Positions 38,695 through 46,729 of a stretch of 64,000 nt of DNA are shown one piece after another. Source of the DNA: Kaistia sp. 32K (GTDB lineage Bacteria; Pseudomonadota; Alphaproteobacteria; Rhizobiales; Kaistiaceae); the NCBI RefSeq assembly GCF_016629525.1, contig NZ_AP024269.1:5012501-5076500 (forward strand), written 5' to 3'. Below the pieces are notes generated by a model. That model made no database searches, had not been told where the DNA came from, and worked only from the letters and a program-made list of their open reading frames with translations. Position numbers and translations under genes: made by a program. How positions within the stretch are numbered: position 1 is the stretch's first letter; the number at the start of each line of letters is the position of its first letter.

Positions 38695-40005
38695 ATGACC
38701 TTCCAGCCGACAGAATTCGAGACCAAGCGCTTCGAAACCCTCGCCGTGCATGGCGGCAGCTACCGGGCCGATCCGGCGACCGGCGCCGTCGCGGTGCCGA
38801 TCTACCAGACGACCTCGTTCCAGTTCCAGGACACCGACCACGCCGACCGGCTCTTCGCCCTCGACGAGCTCGGCTACATCTACAGCCGCGTCGGCAACCC
38901 GACGCAGGACGCGCTCGAGCAGCGCATCGCGGCGATCGAGGGCGGTGTCGCAGCCCTGGCGCTGGCGTCGGGGCAGGCGGCCTCGGCCTATTCGATCCTC
39001 AACCTGACCCGGCCGGGCGACAACATCGTCTCCTCAACCGGCCTCTATGGCGGCACCTATGCGCTGTTCAACGCGACGCTGAAGAATCTCGGCGTCGAGG
39101 TGCGCTTCGTCGATCCGTCCGATCCGGAGAATTTCCGCCGCGCCACCGACAGCCGCACCCGCGCCTACTACGCGGAGGCGCTGCCCAATCCGAGCCTCGA
39201 AGTGTTCCCGATCGCCGAGGTCGCCGCCATCGGGCGCGGGCTCGGCGTGCCGCTGATCATCGACAACACGGCCGCGCCGCTGACCATCCGTCCCTTCGAC
39301 CACGGCGCCGCCGTCGTCGTCTATTCGGCGACGAAATATATCGGCGGCCACGGCACTACCATCGGCGGCCTGATCGTCGATGGCGGCAATTTCCCCTGGG
39401 AAGACCATCCCGAGCGCTTCCCCAATCTGCATGAGCCGGATCCGAGCCATCACGGCGCCACCTGGCTCGACAAGGCGAAGCCGCTCGGACCGATCGCCTA
39501 TGTGCTGCGCACCCGCGCGGTGCTCTTGCGTGACATCGGCGCGGCGATCTCGCCCTTCGCCGCCTTCCAGTTCATCCAGGGGCTGGAGACGCTGCCGCTG
39601 CGCATCCGCCAGCACAACGAGAACGCGATCAAGGTCGCGAACTTCCTCTCGACCCATCCGAAGGTCGAGAAGGTGATCTTCCCCGGCCTGCAGGGCGGCG
39701 TCGCCAAGGAGCGCGCCGAACGCTACCTGCGCGGCGGCAAGGGCGCGCTGGTCGGTTTCGAGCTCAAGGGCGGCCGCGACGCCGGCCGTGCCTTCATCAA
39801 CGCGCTCAAGCTGTTCTACCACGTCGCCAATATCGGCGACGCGCGGTCGCTGGCGATCCATCCCTCGACCACCACCCATTCGCAGCTCTCGGTCGAAGAG
39901 CAGCGCGCCACCGGCGTGACGCCCGGCTATGTGCGCCTTTCGATCGGCATCGAACACCCGGACGACATCCTCGCCGATCTCGCCCAGGCCCTGGATCACG
40001 CCTGA
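38695..40005 (+). CDS. O-acetylhomoserine sulfhydrylase (MetY-like)
   Basis: PLP enzyme (Cys/Met metabolism family) making homocysteine from O-acetylhomoserine and sulfide, or methionine with methanethiol. The PLP lysine is in VYSATKYIGGHGTTIGG. YQTTSFQFQDTDHADRLFAL, a substrate motif near residue 42, and the C-terminal GYVRLSIGIEHPDDILADL are characteristic of the O-acetylhomoserine branch. The length of 436 residues fits. It starts 25 bases after the oxygenase and is followed after 26 bases by the binding protein gene. It would capture sulfide released by upstream steps. Confidence 0.92.
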   Translation: MTFQPTEFETKRFETLAVHGGSYRADPATGAVAVPIYQTTSFQFQDTDHADRLFALDELGYIYSRVGNPTQDALEQRIAAIEGGVAALALASGQAASAYSILNLTRPGDNIVSSTGLYGGTYALFNATLKNLGVEVRFVDPSDPENFRRATDSRTRAYYAEALPNPSLEVFPIAEVAAIGRGLGVPLIIDNTAAPLTIRPFDHGAAVVVYSATKYIGGHGTTIGGLIVDGGNFPWEDHPERFPNLHEPDPSHHGATWLDKAKPLGPIAYVLRTRAVLLRDIGAAISPFAAFQFIQGLETLPLRIRQHNENAIKVANFLSTHPKVEKVIFPGLQGGVAKERAERYLRGGKGALVGFELKGGRDAGRAFINALKLFYHVANIGDARSLAIHPSTTTHSQLSVEEQRATGVTPGYVRLSIGIEHPDDILADLAQALDHA

Positions 40006-40031
40006 TCCGCTCCCTTTTTCAGGAAAACGCC

Positions 40032-41066
40032 ATGAGCATTCTCGACGGAAAGAAGCCTTCGCTGTTCGGCCGCCGCATCTCGCGGCGCGCTGCCCTGACC
40101 GGAGGCGGCGTGCTGGCCGGCGCCGCCTTCCTGGGCGTCGCCCCGACCTTCTCGGCCCGCGCCGGCAATCCGACCAAGATCCGCCTCGCCTGGACCGAAT
40201 TCGCCGCCTGTCATTCGCCGCTCGCCTTCGGCGTCGCCAAGGGCATCTTTGAAAAGCACGGCCTCGACGTCGAGCTGTTCTATCAGGGCGCCAGCGGCCA
40301 GACGCTGGTGCAGGCGCTCGCCACCGGCAAGGCCGATGCCGGCGCCGGCCTGCTGCTCGACTGGGTCAAGCCGCTGGAGCAGGGCCTCGACGTCAAGCTG
40401 TTCGTCGGCTCGCATGGCGGCTGCACGCGGCTTCTCGCCTCCAAGGCCTCCGGCATCACGACGCTGGAAGGGCTGAAGGGCAAGACCATCGTCAGCTACG
40501 ATCCGGCCAGCCCGCCGAAGCATTCGTTCCAGATCGCGCTCGCCCGCGCCGGCATCGATCCGGAACAGGACGTCAACTGGAAGGCCGTGCCGTTCGACCT
40601 GGTCGGCGCCACCGTCGATCGCGGCGAGGCCGATGCGCTCGCCCATCTCGATCCCTGGGCCTATTCGCTCAAGAAGCAGTACGACCTGGTCGAGATCGCC
40701 AACACCCAGACCGGCATCTTCGAAGACAAGGTCTGCTGCGTGCTCGGCGTCAATGGTCCCTTCCTCGAAGCCAACCGTGACGCGGTGCGCCGCCTCGCCG
40801 AGGCGAATATCGAGATCCACGAATATACCGGCAAGCATCCGGAAGAAGTGGCGCAGTGGTACATCGAGAACCTCAAGCCCGGTATTGAGCTTGCCGACCT
40901 CTCCGATGATCTCGGCTCCTTCGTCTACCACATCCACCCGATTGGCCCGGAGCTGGTCCAGCAGGTGAAATGGGCGGCCGAGGACCTGCAGCTGATCAAG
41001 GTGATCGACGCCTCGACCGACCCGGCGGAGCTGGCGCAGCGCGTCACCGCCAACCTGCTCGCCTGA
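40032..41066 (+). CDS. Sulfonate/nitrate-type ABC transporter substrate-binding protein (SsuA-like)
   Basis: Periplasmic binding protein of the SsuA/TauA/NMT1 type, 344 residues. A twin-arginine signal RRISRRAALTGGGVLAGAA lies at about residues 15-33, cleaved near ARAG. The mature fold shows IRLAWTEFAACHSPLAFGVAKG, GIFEKHGLDVELFYQGASG, and GADAGAG-like ATGKADAGAGLLLDWVKPL. Ligand classes are alkylsulfonates, taurine, nitrate and pyrimidine precursors. The co-transcribed sulfur enzymes favour an organosulfur ligand. It is operonic with the downstream permease. Confidence 0.88.
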   Translation: MSILDGKKPSLFGRRISRRAALTGGGVLAGAAFLGVAPTFSARAGNPTKIRLAWTEFAACHSPLAFGVAKGIFEKHGLDVELFYQGASGQTLVQALATGKADAGAGLLLDWVKPLEQGLDVKLFVGSHGGCTRLLASKASGITTLEGLKGKTIVSYDPASPPKHSFQIALARAGIDPEQDVNWKAVPFDLVGATVDRGEADALAHLDPWAYSLKKQYDLVEIANTQTGIFEDKVCCVLGVNGPFLEANRDAVRRLAEANIEIHEYTGKHPEEVAQWYIENLKPGIELADLSDDLGSFVYHIHPIGPELVQQVKWAAEDLQLIKVIDASTDPAELAQRVTANLLA

Positions 41067-41073
41067 GGACACG

Positions 41074-42075
41074 ATGGCGGATACCACGCACGGATCGGTC
41101 GGGGGCGCGCTCCCGTCCTCGGCCCTCGTCGGCGAGGTCTGGAGGAACGGGCTGCTGGCGGCGGCGAGCTGGTTGCTCGCGGCCGCCGTCACGCTCGGCT
41201 TCGACGACGTCGTGCCCTGGGGCCAGACGGGGTTGTTCGCCACCCTTCTCGTCGTCGGAGCGGCGGCCTTCGCCGTCCTCGCCTTCTCGGTCCATCGCCT
41301 CGGCGCCGTCGGTCGCCGCATCGTCCATTACGGGCCGTGGTGGATCGCGCTCGGCCTTTGGTTCACGGTCTGGGAAATCTCGACCGCCAAGCTCGGCTGG
41401 CTGCCAAAACCGTTCTTCTCGCCGCCGCAGGGCCTGCTGCATGTCTATGTCACCGACTGGCAGCGGCTGCTCGTCTGCGTGCTCTATTCGCTCCGCCTCT
41501 GGGCGCTCGGCTTCTTCTCCGGCATCGCGGTCGGCTTCGTCGTCGGCGTCGCGCTCGGCTGGTCGAAGCGCTTCAGCTATTGGGGCATGCCGCTTCTGAA
41601 GCTGATCGGCCCGGTGCCGGCCAGCGCCTGGATCCCGAGCGCTTTCTTCGTCTTCCCGACCACCTTCGGCGCCTCGATCTTCCTGGTCGCGCTCGCCTCC
41701 GGCATTCCGGTCATCATCCTGACCGCCTCCGGCGTCGCCTCGGTCAACCGCTCGCTCTACGACGTCGCCCGGACGCTCGGCGCCGATCGGCGCTTCCTCG
41801 TCCTCAAGGTGGCGGTCCCGGCCGCGCTGCCGAACGTGTTCGTCGGCCTGTTCATGGGCCTCTATTCGTCCTTCGCCGTCCTCGTCATCGCCGAGATGCT
41901 GGGCGCCAAATACGGGCTCGGCTGGTACCTGCAGTTCCAGACCGCCTATTCGGCTTACGGCAACGTCTATGCCGCGCTGATCATCATGGCGCTGCTCTGC
42001 TCGGGCCTCGTCAAGCTGCTCTTCGTCGGGCGGGACCGGCTGCTCGGCTGGCAGAAGGGGATCGTGCAATGGTAG
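41074..42075 (+). CDS. Sulfonate-type ABC transporter permease (SsuC-like)
   Basis: A 333-residue BPD_transp_1 permease. Beyond the usual ~250 residues it has an N-terminal pair of extra membrane helices (NGLLAAASWLLAAAVTLGF and LFATLLVVGAAAFAVLAFS) before the conserved WWIALGLWFTVWEIS. The EAA loop is SLYDVARTLGADRRFLVLKVAVPAALP, seen in pieces, which docks to the ATPase. It starts seven bases after the binding protein gene and overlaps the ATPase gene by seven bases. The extra helices are unusual but occur in some Ssu/Tau-like permeases. Confidence 0.9.
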   Translation: MADTTHGSVGGALPSSALVGEVWRNGLLAAASWLLAAAVTLGFDDVVPWGQTGLFATLLVVGAAAFAVLAFSVHRLGAVGRRIVHYGPWWIALGLWFTVWEISTAKLGWLPKPFFSPPQGLLHVYVTDWQRLLVCVLYSLRLWALGFFSGIAVGFVVGVALGWSKRFSYWGMPLLKLIGPVPASAWIPSAFFVFPTTFGASIFLVALASGIPVIILTASGVASVNRSLYDVARTLGADRRFLVLKVAVPAALPNVFVGLFMGLYSSFAVLVIAEMLGAKYGLGWYLQFQTAYSAYGNVYAALIIMALLCSGLVKLLFVGRDRLLGWQKGIVQW

Positions 42076-42863
42076 CCGCGCTCGCCGAACGGCCGGAAGC
42101 GGCCACCACCGGCCTCGCCATCGAGCTTCGCGGCGTCTCGCACGCCTATGACCTGCCGTCCGGCCGGCTGCCGGTGCTGGAGGATATCGACCTCGACATC
42201 GAGCCCGGCTCCTTCGTCGCGCTGCTGGGACCGTCGGGCTCCGGCAAGTCGACGCTGCTGCGCCTCGTCGCCGGGCTGGAACGCCCGGAGACGGGCAGCG
42301 TGCTCGCCGATGGCGCGCCGGTGGAAAAACCCGATCCGTCGCGCGTCCTCGTCTTCCAGGATCCGACTCTGTTTCCCTGGCGCACCGTCCGCCGCAATGT
42401 GGCGCTCGGGCTCGAGGCGCAGGGGCGGCTGAAGACGGAAGGCCACCGGATCGACGAGGCGCTTGCCCGCGTCCAGCTCGCCGATTTCGCCGACGCCTTT
42501 CCGCATCAATTGTCCGGCGGCATGGCGCAGCGCGCGGCGCTTGCCCGTGCGCTGGTCAACGATCCGCGCCTGCTGCTGCTCGACGAGCCGCTCGGCAAGC
42601 TCGACCAGCTGACCCGCCTCACCATGCAGGGCGAGTTGCTGGCGCTCTGGCGGCAATCCGGCTTCACGGCGCTGCTCGTCACCCATGACGTCGAGGAGGC
42701 GCTTCTGCTTGCCGATCGCGTCGTGATCTTCAGCGATCGTCCTGCCCGCATCCTCGGCGAGCGCCGCATCGAGCTACCCCATCCGCGCCACCGCGGCGAT
42801 CCCGATCTGATCGCGCTGCGGCGGGAGATCCTTGAGCTTCTCGGCGTCAGCGAGGCGATATGA
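42069..42863 (+). CDS. ABC transporter ATP-binding protein (SsuB-like)
   Basis: A 264-residue ATPase energising the upstream permease. Walker A is LLGPSGSGKSTLLRLVAG, the Q-loop is FQDPTLFPWRTV, the ABC signature is HQLSGGMAQRAALARAL, Walker B is RLLLLDEPLGKLD, and the H-loop is VTHDVEEALLLADRV. The ATG at 42069 overlaps the permease stop codon by seven bases. A much longer open frame upstream is antisense-free shadow of the permease in another frame. It ends with an ATGA overlap with a small membrane protein gene. Confidence 0.95.
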   Translation: MVAALAERPEAATTGLAIELRGVSHAYDLPSGRLPVLEDIDLDIEPGSFVALLGPSGSGKSTLLRLVAGLERPETGSVLADGAPVEKPDPSRVLVFQDPTLFPWRTVRRNVALGLEAQGRLKTEGHRIDEALARVQLADFADAFPHQLSGGMAQRAALARALVNDPRLLLLDEPLGKLDQLTRLTMQGELLALWRQSGFTALLVTHDVEEALLLADRVVIFSDRPARILGERRIELPHPRHRGDPDLIALRREILELLGVSEAI

Positions 42864-43201
42864 GCCGTCTGCCAATTTCACGTGATTTCGTCGGCACGGG
42901 GCTGCTTTTCGTGGGCATCGCGGCGCTCGCCGTCGCGCTCGGCTGGTGGGGGCTCGTCTTCGGCAATGTCGCGGCGAACACCACCCTGTCGCTGCCGGCG
43001 GCGGTGCCCTGCCTGGTCAACACCTCCGATCTCTGCTCGCTCGCCATGTCGCTCTGCGGCTCCGGCCACTGGTTCGGCATCACGCGCTATTCGGAGGGAT
43101 TGTTTTGGGCGGGCTTCGCGCTGACGGCGATGGCGGCGACCTTCCAGTTCGCGCTCGGAGCCGGCGCCCGGGCCGAAAAGAGATCCCGGATCGATCGCTA
43201 G
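42860..43201 (+). CDS. Small membrane protein coupled to the sulfonate-type importer
   Basis: A 113-residue protein, not recognised. Two hydrophobic segments are visible (FVGTGLLFVGIAALAVALGW at about 10-29 and LFWAGFALTAMAATFQFALG at about 81-100). Between them is a loop with three cysteines, PCLVNTSDLCSLAMSLCGSG. It has no signal peptidase site, so it is probably an integral membrane protein with the Cys-bearing loop outside or inside. Its ATGA overlap with the ATPase stop codon shows translational coupling to the importer. A role in the transporter or in thiol handling is possible but unproven. Confidence 0.65.
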   Translation: MSRLPISRDFVGTGLLFVGIAALAVALGWWGLVFGNVAANTTLSLPAAVPCLVNTSDLCSLAMSLCGSGHWFGITRYSEGLFWAGFALTAMAATFQFALGAGARAEKRSRIDR

Positions 43202-43373
43202 AATTGAAATGGATTTTTCCGTATTCCGTCCGCTTTCCTTCGGGCCATGCTTCGCAAAGCGGCGATGTTGATGGAATCATCATCGTAGTTCCGAGGAACT
43301 GACCGAGCATATCGCAGAACAAATTTACCCATATTAACCAGACGGACAGAATCCGTCCGAGGATTGACGACCC

Positions 43374-44417
43374 ATGGCCATTTTCAAACGAAACATCATT
43401 TCCAAATCGATCGCGGCGCTCGGCGCGCTGGTGGTTTCCGGTTCGCTGCTGGCGGGAACGGCGAATGCCGGCGAAACGCTGGACAAGATCAAGTCGCGCG
43501 GCCAGATCAAGGTCGGCGTCGGCACGCTGCCCGGCTTCTTCTCGCCCGACAGCAATGGCGAGTGGCAGGGCTTCTTCGTCGATTTCGGCCGCGCGCTGGC
43601 GATCACCGTCTTCAACGATCCGATAAAGGTCGAGTTTGCGTCGTCGTCGCCGCAGCAGCGCCTGCCGGCCCTGCAGGCGGGCGAGTTCGACATCCTGCTC
43701 TCCGGCGTGACGCAGACGATCTCGCGCGCCTTCAAGCTCGGCTTCCATTTCGGCCCGATCGTCTTCTATGACGGTCAGGGCCTGCTGGTCGCCAAGTCGC
43801 TCGGCGTCGAGCACGGCAAGGATCTCGACGGCGCCACCATCGGCGTGCAGAGCGGCACGACGGGCGAATTGAACATCGCCGACTTCTTCCGCAAGAATGG
43901 CAAGACCTTCACCCCGGTCGTCATCGAGGACGACAAGGAATTCGCCTCGGTGCTGGAGTCGGGCCGCGTCGACGCGCTGACGCAGGACGCGTCGGACCTG
44001 GCGATCAAGCGGACGCGGTTGGCCAAGCCGGATGATTTCGTGCTGCTGCCCGAGCGCCTCTCCAAGGAGCCGCTCGCGCCCGCCGTCCGCGCCGGCGACG
44101 ACCAGTGGCTCGAAATCGTCAACTGGACCGTCTTTGCGACGATCCAGGCGGAAGAGCTCGGCATCACCAAGGAGAATGTCGACAGCTTCCTGACCAGCGA
44201 GGATCCGACGATCAAGCGCTTCCTCGGCGTCGACCCGTCGCTCGGCGAGGCGATCGGCCTCGATCCGAAGTTCGCCTACAACATCATCAAGAATCTCGGC
44301 AATTACGGCGAGATCTACGAGCGCAACCTCGGCAAGTCGACGCCGATCGGTTTCGAGCGCGGCTACAACCAGCCCTGGACGCAGGGCGGCCTGCTCTATT
44401 CGCCGCCGTTCCGCTAG
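43374..44417 (+). CDS. aapJ: General L-amino acid ABC transporter binding protein (AapJ-like)
   Basis: Periplasmic binding protein of 347 residues. The signal peptide has SIAALGALVVSGSLLAGTANA, with cleavage before GETLD. The mature start LDKIKSRGQIKVGVGTLPGFFSPDSNGEWQGF (in part) and FVDFGRALAITVFND are typical of Aap/Bzt proteins, as is the C-terminal YNQPWTQGGLLYSPPFR. It is the first gene of a three-gene unit with two permeases. The broad amino-acid specificity is a family property. A short inverted repeat (ACGGA-CAGAA-TCCGT, 43342-43356) lies before the GAGGA site. Confidence 0.92.
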   Translation: MAIFKRNIISKSIAALGALVVSGSLLAGTANAGETLDKIKSRGQIKVGVGTLPGFFSPDSNGEWQGFFVDFGRALAITVFNDPIKVEFASSSPQQRLPALQAGEFDILLSGVTQTISRAFKLGFHFGPIVFYDGQGLLVAKSLGVEHGKDLDGATIGVQSGTTGELNIADFFRKNGKTFTPVVIEDDKEFASVLESGRVDALTQDASDLAIKRTRLAKPDDFVLLPERLSKEPLAPAVRAGDDQWLEIVNWTVFATIQAEELGITKENVDSFLTSEDPTIKRFLGVDPSLGEAIGLDPKFAYNIIKNLGNYGEIYERNLGKSTPIGFERGYNQPWTQGGLLYSPPFR

Positions 44418-44429
44418 GCGGCGCGGACG

Positions 44430-45596
44430 ATGTCGACGGTCACCCCGGACGCTCCGGCGCCCGGCCTGCCGGTCCTGAAGAACCTTCTGGGCGAGCGTCC
44501 GCTCGCCCAGATCGTCCTGTTCGTCGGCGTGATCGCCGCGCTCGGCTGGCTCGGCCAGACGATGACGGGCAACATGGCCCGCGTCGGCATTCTGCCGGGC
44601 TTCGGCTTCCTCTCCCATCCGACCAATTTCGCCATCGGCGAGACGCTGATCACCTATTCGCCGGAAAGCAGCTTCGCCCGCGCCATCTTCGTCGGCTTCC
44701 TGAACACGCTTGTGGTCTCCTTGCTCGGCTGCGTCATCGCGACCGTGCTCGGCGTCGCCCTCGGCTTCGCCCGCCTGTCGGAAAATCCGCTGCTCTCGGG
44801 CACGGTCCGCGCCTATGTCGAGCTGATCCGCAACACGCCGCTCCTGCTGCAGCTCTTCTTCTGGAGCGCCACCTTCAAGGCCTTCCCCGCCGCGCGTCAG
44901 GCGCTGGAGCCGGTCGCCGGCGTCTTCCTCAGCAATCGCGGCATCTTCATTCCGGCGTTCCGCTTCGAGAGCGGCACGGCGCTCGCCGCCGTCTCGGTCG
45001 CCCTGGTCATCGCCGCCACCGGCCTGGCGCTACGGCGGCGGATCGGCCTCTCCGTGCCAACGGCGTTGCTGGCGGCGCTCGTCGCCCTGGCGCTCCTCGC
45101 CGCCCTCCTGGTCGCGAGCGGCGGCCTGCGGGTCGACCTGCCTGTGCTGAAGGGCTTCAACATCGTCGGCGGGCTGTCGCTGACGACGGAGTTCGGCGCG
45201 CTGCTGGTCGGTCTCTTCGTCAACGCCTCGGCGCTGATCGCCGAGGTGGTGCGCAGCGGCATCCAGTCGGTGCCGCGCGGCCAATGGGAGGCGGCGCGCT
45301 CGCTCGGCCTGCATCGCGGCCAGATCTACGCCAAGATCGTGCTGCCGCAGGCGCTCCGGGTCATCACCCCGCTGATGACGTCGAACTATCTGAGCCTGAT
45401 CAAGAATTCGAGCCTCGCGATCGCCATCGGCTATCCGGATCTCGTCTCGATCCTCAGCACCTCCGCCAACCAGACGGGGCAGGCGCTGGAGACGATCCTG
45501 ATCATGGCGGGGATCTATCTCTCGATCAGCCTTGCCGTCTCCTACGCCATGAACCGCTACAACAAGCACTATGCCCTGCGGGGGCTGACCCGATGA
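44430..45596 (+). CDS. aapQ: General L-amino acid ABC transporter permease (AapQ-like)
   Basis: HisMQ-type permease of 388 residues with the long N-terminal part characteristic of AapQ, then the membrane domain from NTLVVSLLGCVIATVLGVALG. The motif YVELIRNTPLLLQLFFW is typical of polar amino-acid permeases, and the EAA loop is QWEAARSLGLHRGQIYAKIVLPQ. It lies 12 bases after aapJ and overlaps the next gene by four bases (ATGA). About eight membrane helices are expected. Confidence 0.92.
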   Translation: MSTVTPDAPAPGLPVLKNLLGERPLAQIVLFVGVIAALGWLGQTMTGNMARVGILPGFGFLSHPTNFAIGETLITYSPESSFARAIFVGFLNTLVVSLLGCVIATVLGVALGFARLSENPLLSGTVRAYVELIRNTPLLLQLFFWSATFKAFPAARQALEPVAGVFLSNRGIFIPAFRFESGTALAAVSVALVIAATGLALRRRIGLSVPTALLAALVALALLAALLVASGGLRVDLPVLKGFNIVGGLSLTTEFGALLVGLFVNASALIAEVVRSGIQSVPRGQWEAARSLGLHRGQIYAKIVLPQALRVITPLMTSNYLSLIKNSSLAIAIGYPDLVSILSTSANQTGQALETILIMAGIYLSISLAVSYAMNRYNKHYALRGLTR

Positions 45597-46687
45597 CCCT
45601 GACCTTTCCCGAGCCCATCGTCCGTCCGTCCGCGCGTCTCGTCGCGGAACGCTGGCAGGCCTGGCGGCGGGGCCTGTTCGGCTCGCCCGTCAACCTCTTG
45701 ATCACGCTCGGCTTCGTCGCCTTCGTGCTCTGGGTCGTCGCGCCCTTCCTGCGCTGGGCGCTGGTCGACGCGACCTGGACCGGCACGGCGAAGGATTGCG
45801 CCGAACGCTCCGGCGCTTGCTGGGCCTTCATCGCCGACAAGGGCCGCTTCATCCTGTTCGGGCTCTATCCGAGCGGGCGCGACGGACAGGCGGCCGCCGC
45901 CGTGGCGCTGGTGGCGGGCCTCGTCGTCGTCACCGGCATGCCGCGCTTCTGGAGCCGCCGCCTGGTCCTCGTCTGGATCGTCACCCTCGCGGCCGCGCTG
46001 GCGGTGATGTCGGGCGCGCCGTCCGGGCCGTTGGTGGCGACGGAGAAATGGAGCGGCTTCCCGCTCACCGCGCTCCTGAGCGTCATCGGCTTCGCCGGCG
46101 CCTTTCCGCTCGGCATCGGGCTCGCGCTCGCCCGGCGCTCGGAGATGCGGCTGGTGCGCTATCTGGCGATCGCCTTCATCGAGACGATGCGCGGCGTGCC
46201 GATGATCGCCGTCCTCTATGTCTCGACGCTGCTGTTTCCGCTGATGCTGCCGGCCGGGGTGACGACCGACAAGCTGGTCCGCGCCCAGGTCGCCATCATC
46301 CTGTTCGTCGCCGCCTATATGGCCGAGATCGTCCGCGCCGGCCTGCAGTCGCTGCCGTCCGGCCAGTATGAGGCGGCGCGCTCGCTCGGCCTCTCCTGGA
46401 GCGCGACGACGCGTCTCGTCGTGCTGCCGCAGGCGCTGAAGGCGGTCATTCCGGCCTTCGTCAGCCTCGGCATCGGCCTCTTCCTCGACACGTCGCTCGT
46501 GCTGGTCATCGGCCTGTTCGATTTCCTGCATACCGCGCGGGTCGCGGCGACCGACATCAACTGGAACGGCTTCTACAACGAGGCCTATGCCTTCGCGGCG
46601 CTGGTCTATTTCAGCCTGAGCTACGCCGCCTCGCGCTACAGCCTCTGGCTCGAGCGCTATCTCCGCGTCGGCGAGCACCACCGCTGA
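45593..46687 (+). CDS. aapM: General L-amino acid ABC transporter permease (AapM-like)
   Basis: A 364-residue partner permease of AapQ. An N-terminal leader (MTLTFPEPIVRPSARLVAERW) and two or three extra helices precede the conserved membrane domain (SVIGFAGAFPLGIGLALARRS), IETMRGVPMIAVLYVSTL and the EAA loop QYEAARSLGLSWSATTRLVVLPQ. The TGA/ATG overlap with aapQ implies coupling. The usual fourth gene, the ATPase aapP, is absent: an intrinsic terminator and a convergent aldehyde dehydrogenase follow. Confidence 0.92.
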   Translation: MTLTFPEPIVRPSARLVAERWQAWRRGLFGSPVNLLITLGFVAFVLWVVAPFLRWALVDATWTGTAKDCAERSGACWAFIADKGRFILFGLYPSGRDGQAAAAVALVAGLVVVTGMPRFWSRRLVLVWIVTLAAALAVMSGAPSGPLVATEKWSGFPLTALLSVIGFAGAFPLGIGLALARRSEMRLVRYLAIAFIETMRGVPMIAVLYVSTLLFPLMLPAGVTTDKLVRAQVAIILFVAAYMAEIVRAGLQSLPSGQYEAARSLGLSWSATTRLVVLPQALKAVIPAFVSLGIGLFLDTSLVLVIGLFDFLHTARVAATDINWNGFYNEAYAFAALVYFSLSYAASRYSLWLERYLRVGEHHR

Positions 46688-46691
46688 ACGA

Positions 46692-46720
46692 AAAGGGGCC
46701 GGCATGGCGCCGGCCCCTTT
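46692..46720. terminator. Bidirectional intrinsic terminator between aapM and the aldehyde dehydrogenase
   Basis: A perfect 12-bp stem, AAAGGGGCCGGC and GCCGGCCCCTTT around ATGGC. The A-rich left side and T-rich right side make it work in both directions. It lies within 43 bases of both convergent stop codons and would cut off any readthrough to an ATPase gene. Confidence 0.9.
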
Positions 46721-46729
46721 GTTAGAGCG

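Noticed and set aside
44105..46687. An 860-codon open frame over the amino-acid permeases
   Set aside because: Its 5' part is an out-of-frame shadow of aapJ and aapQ; only the 3' part (from 45593) is the real aapM.
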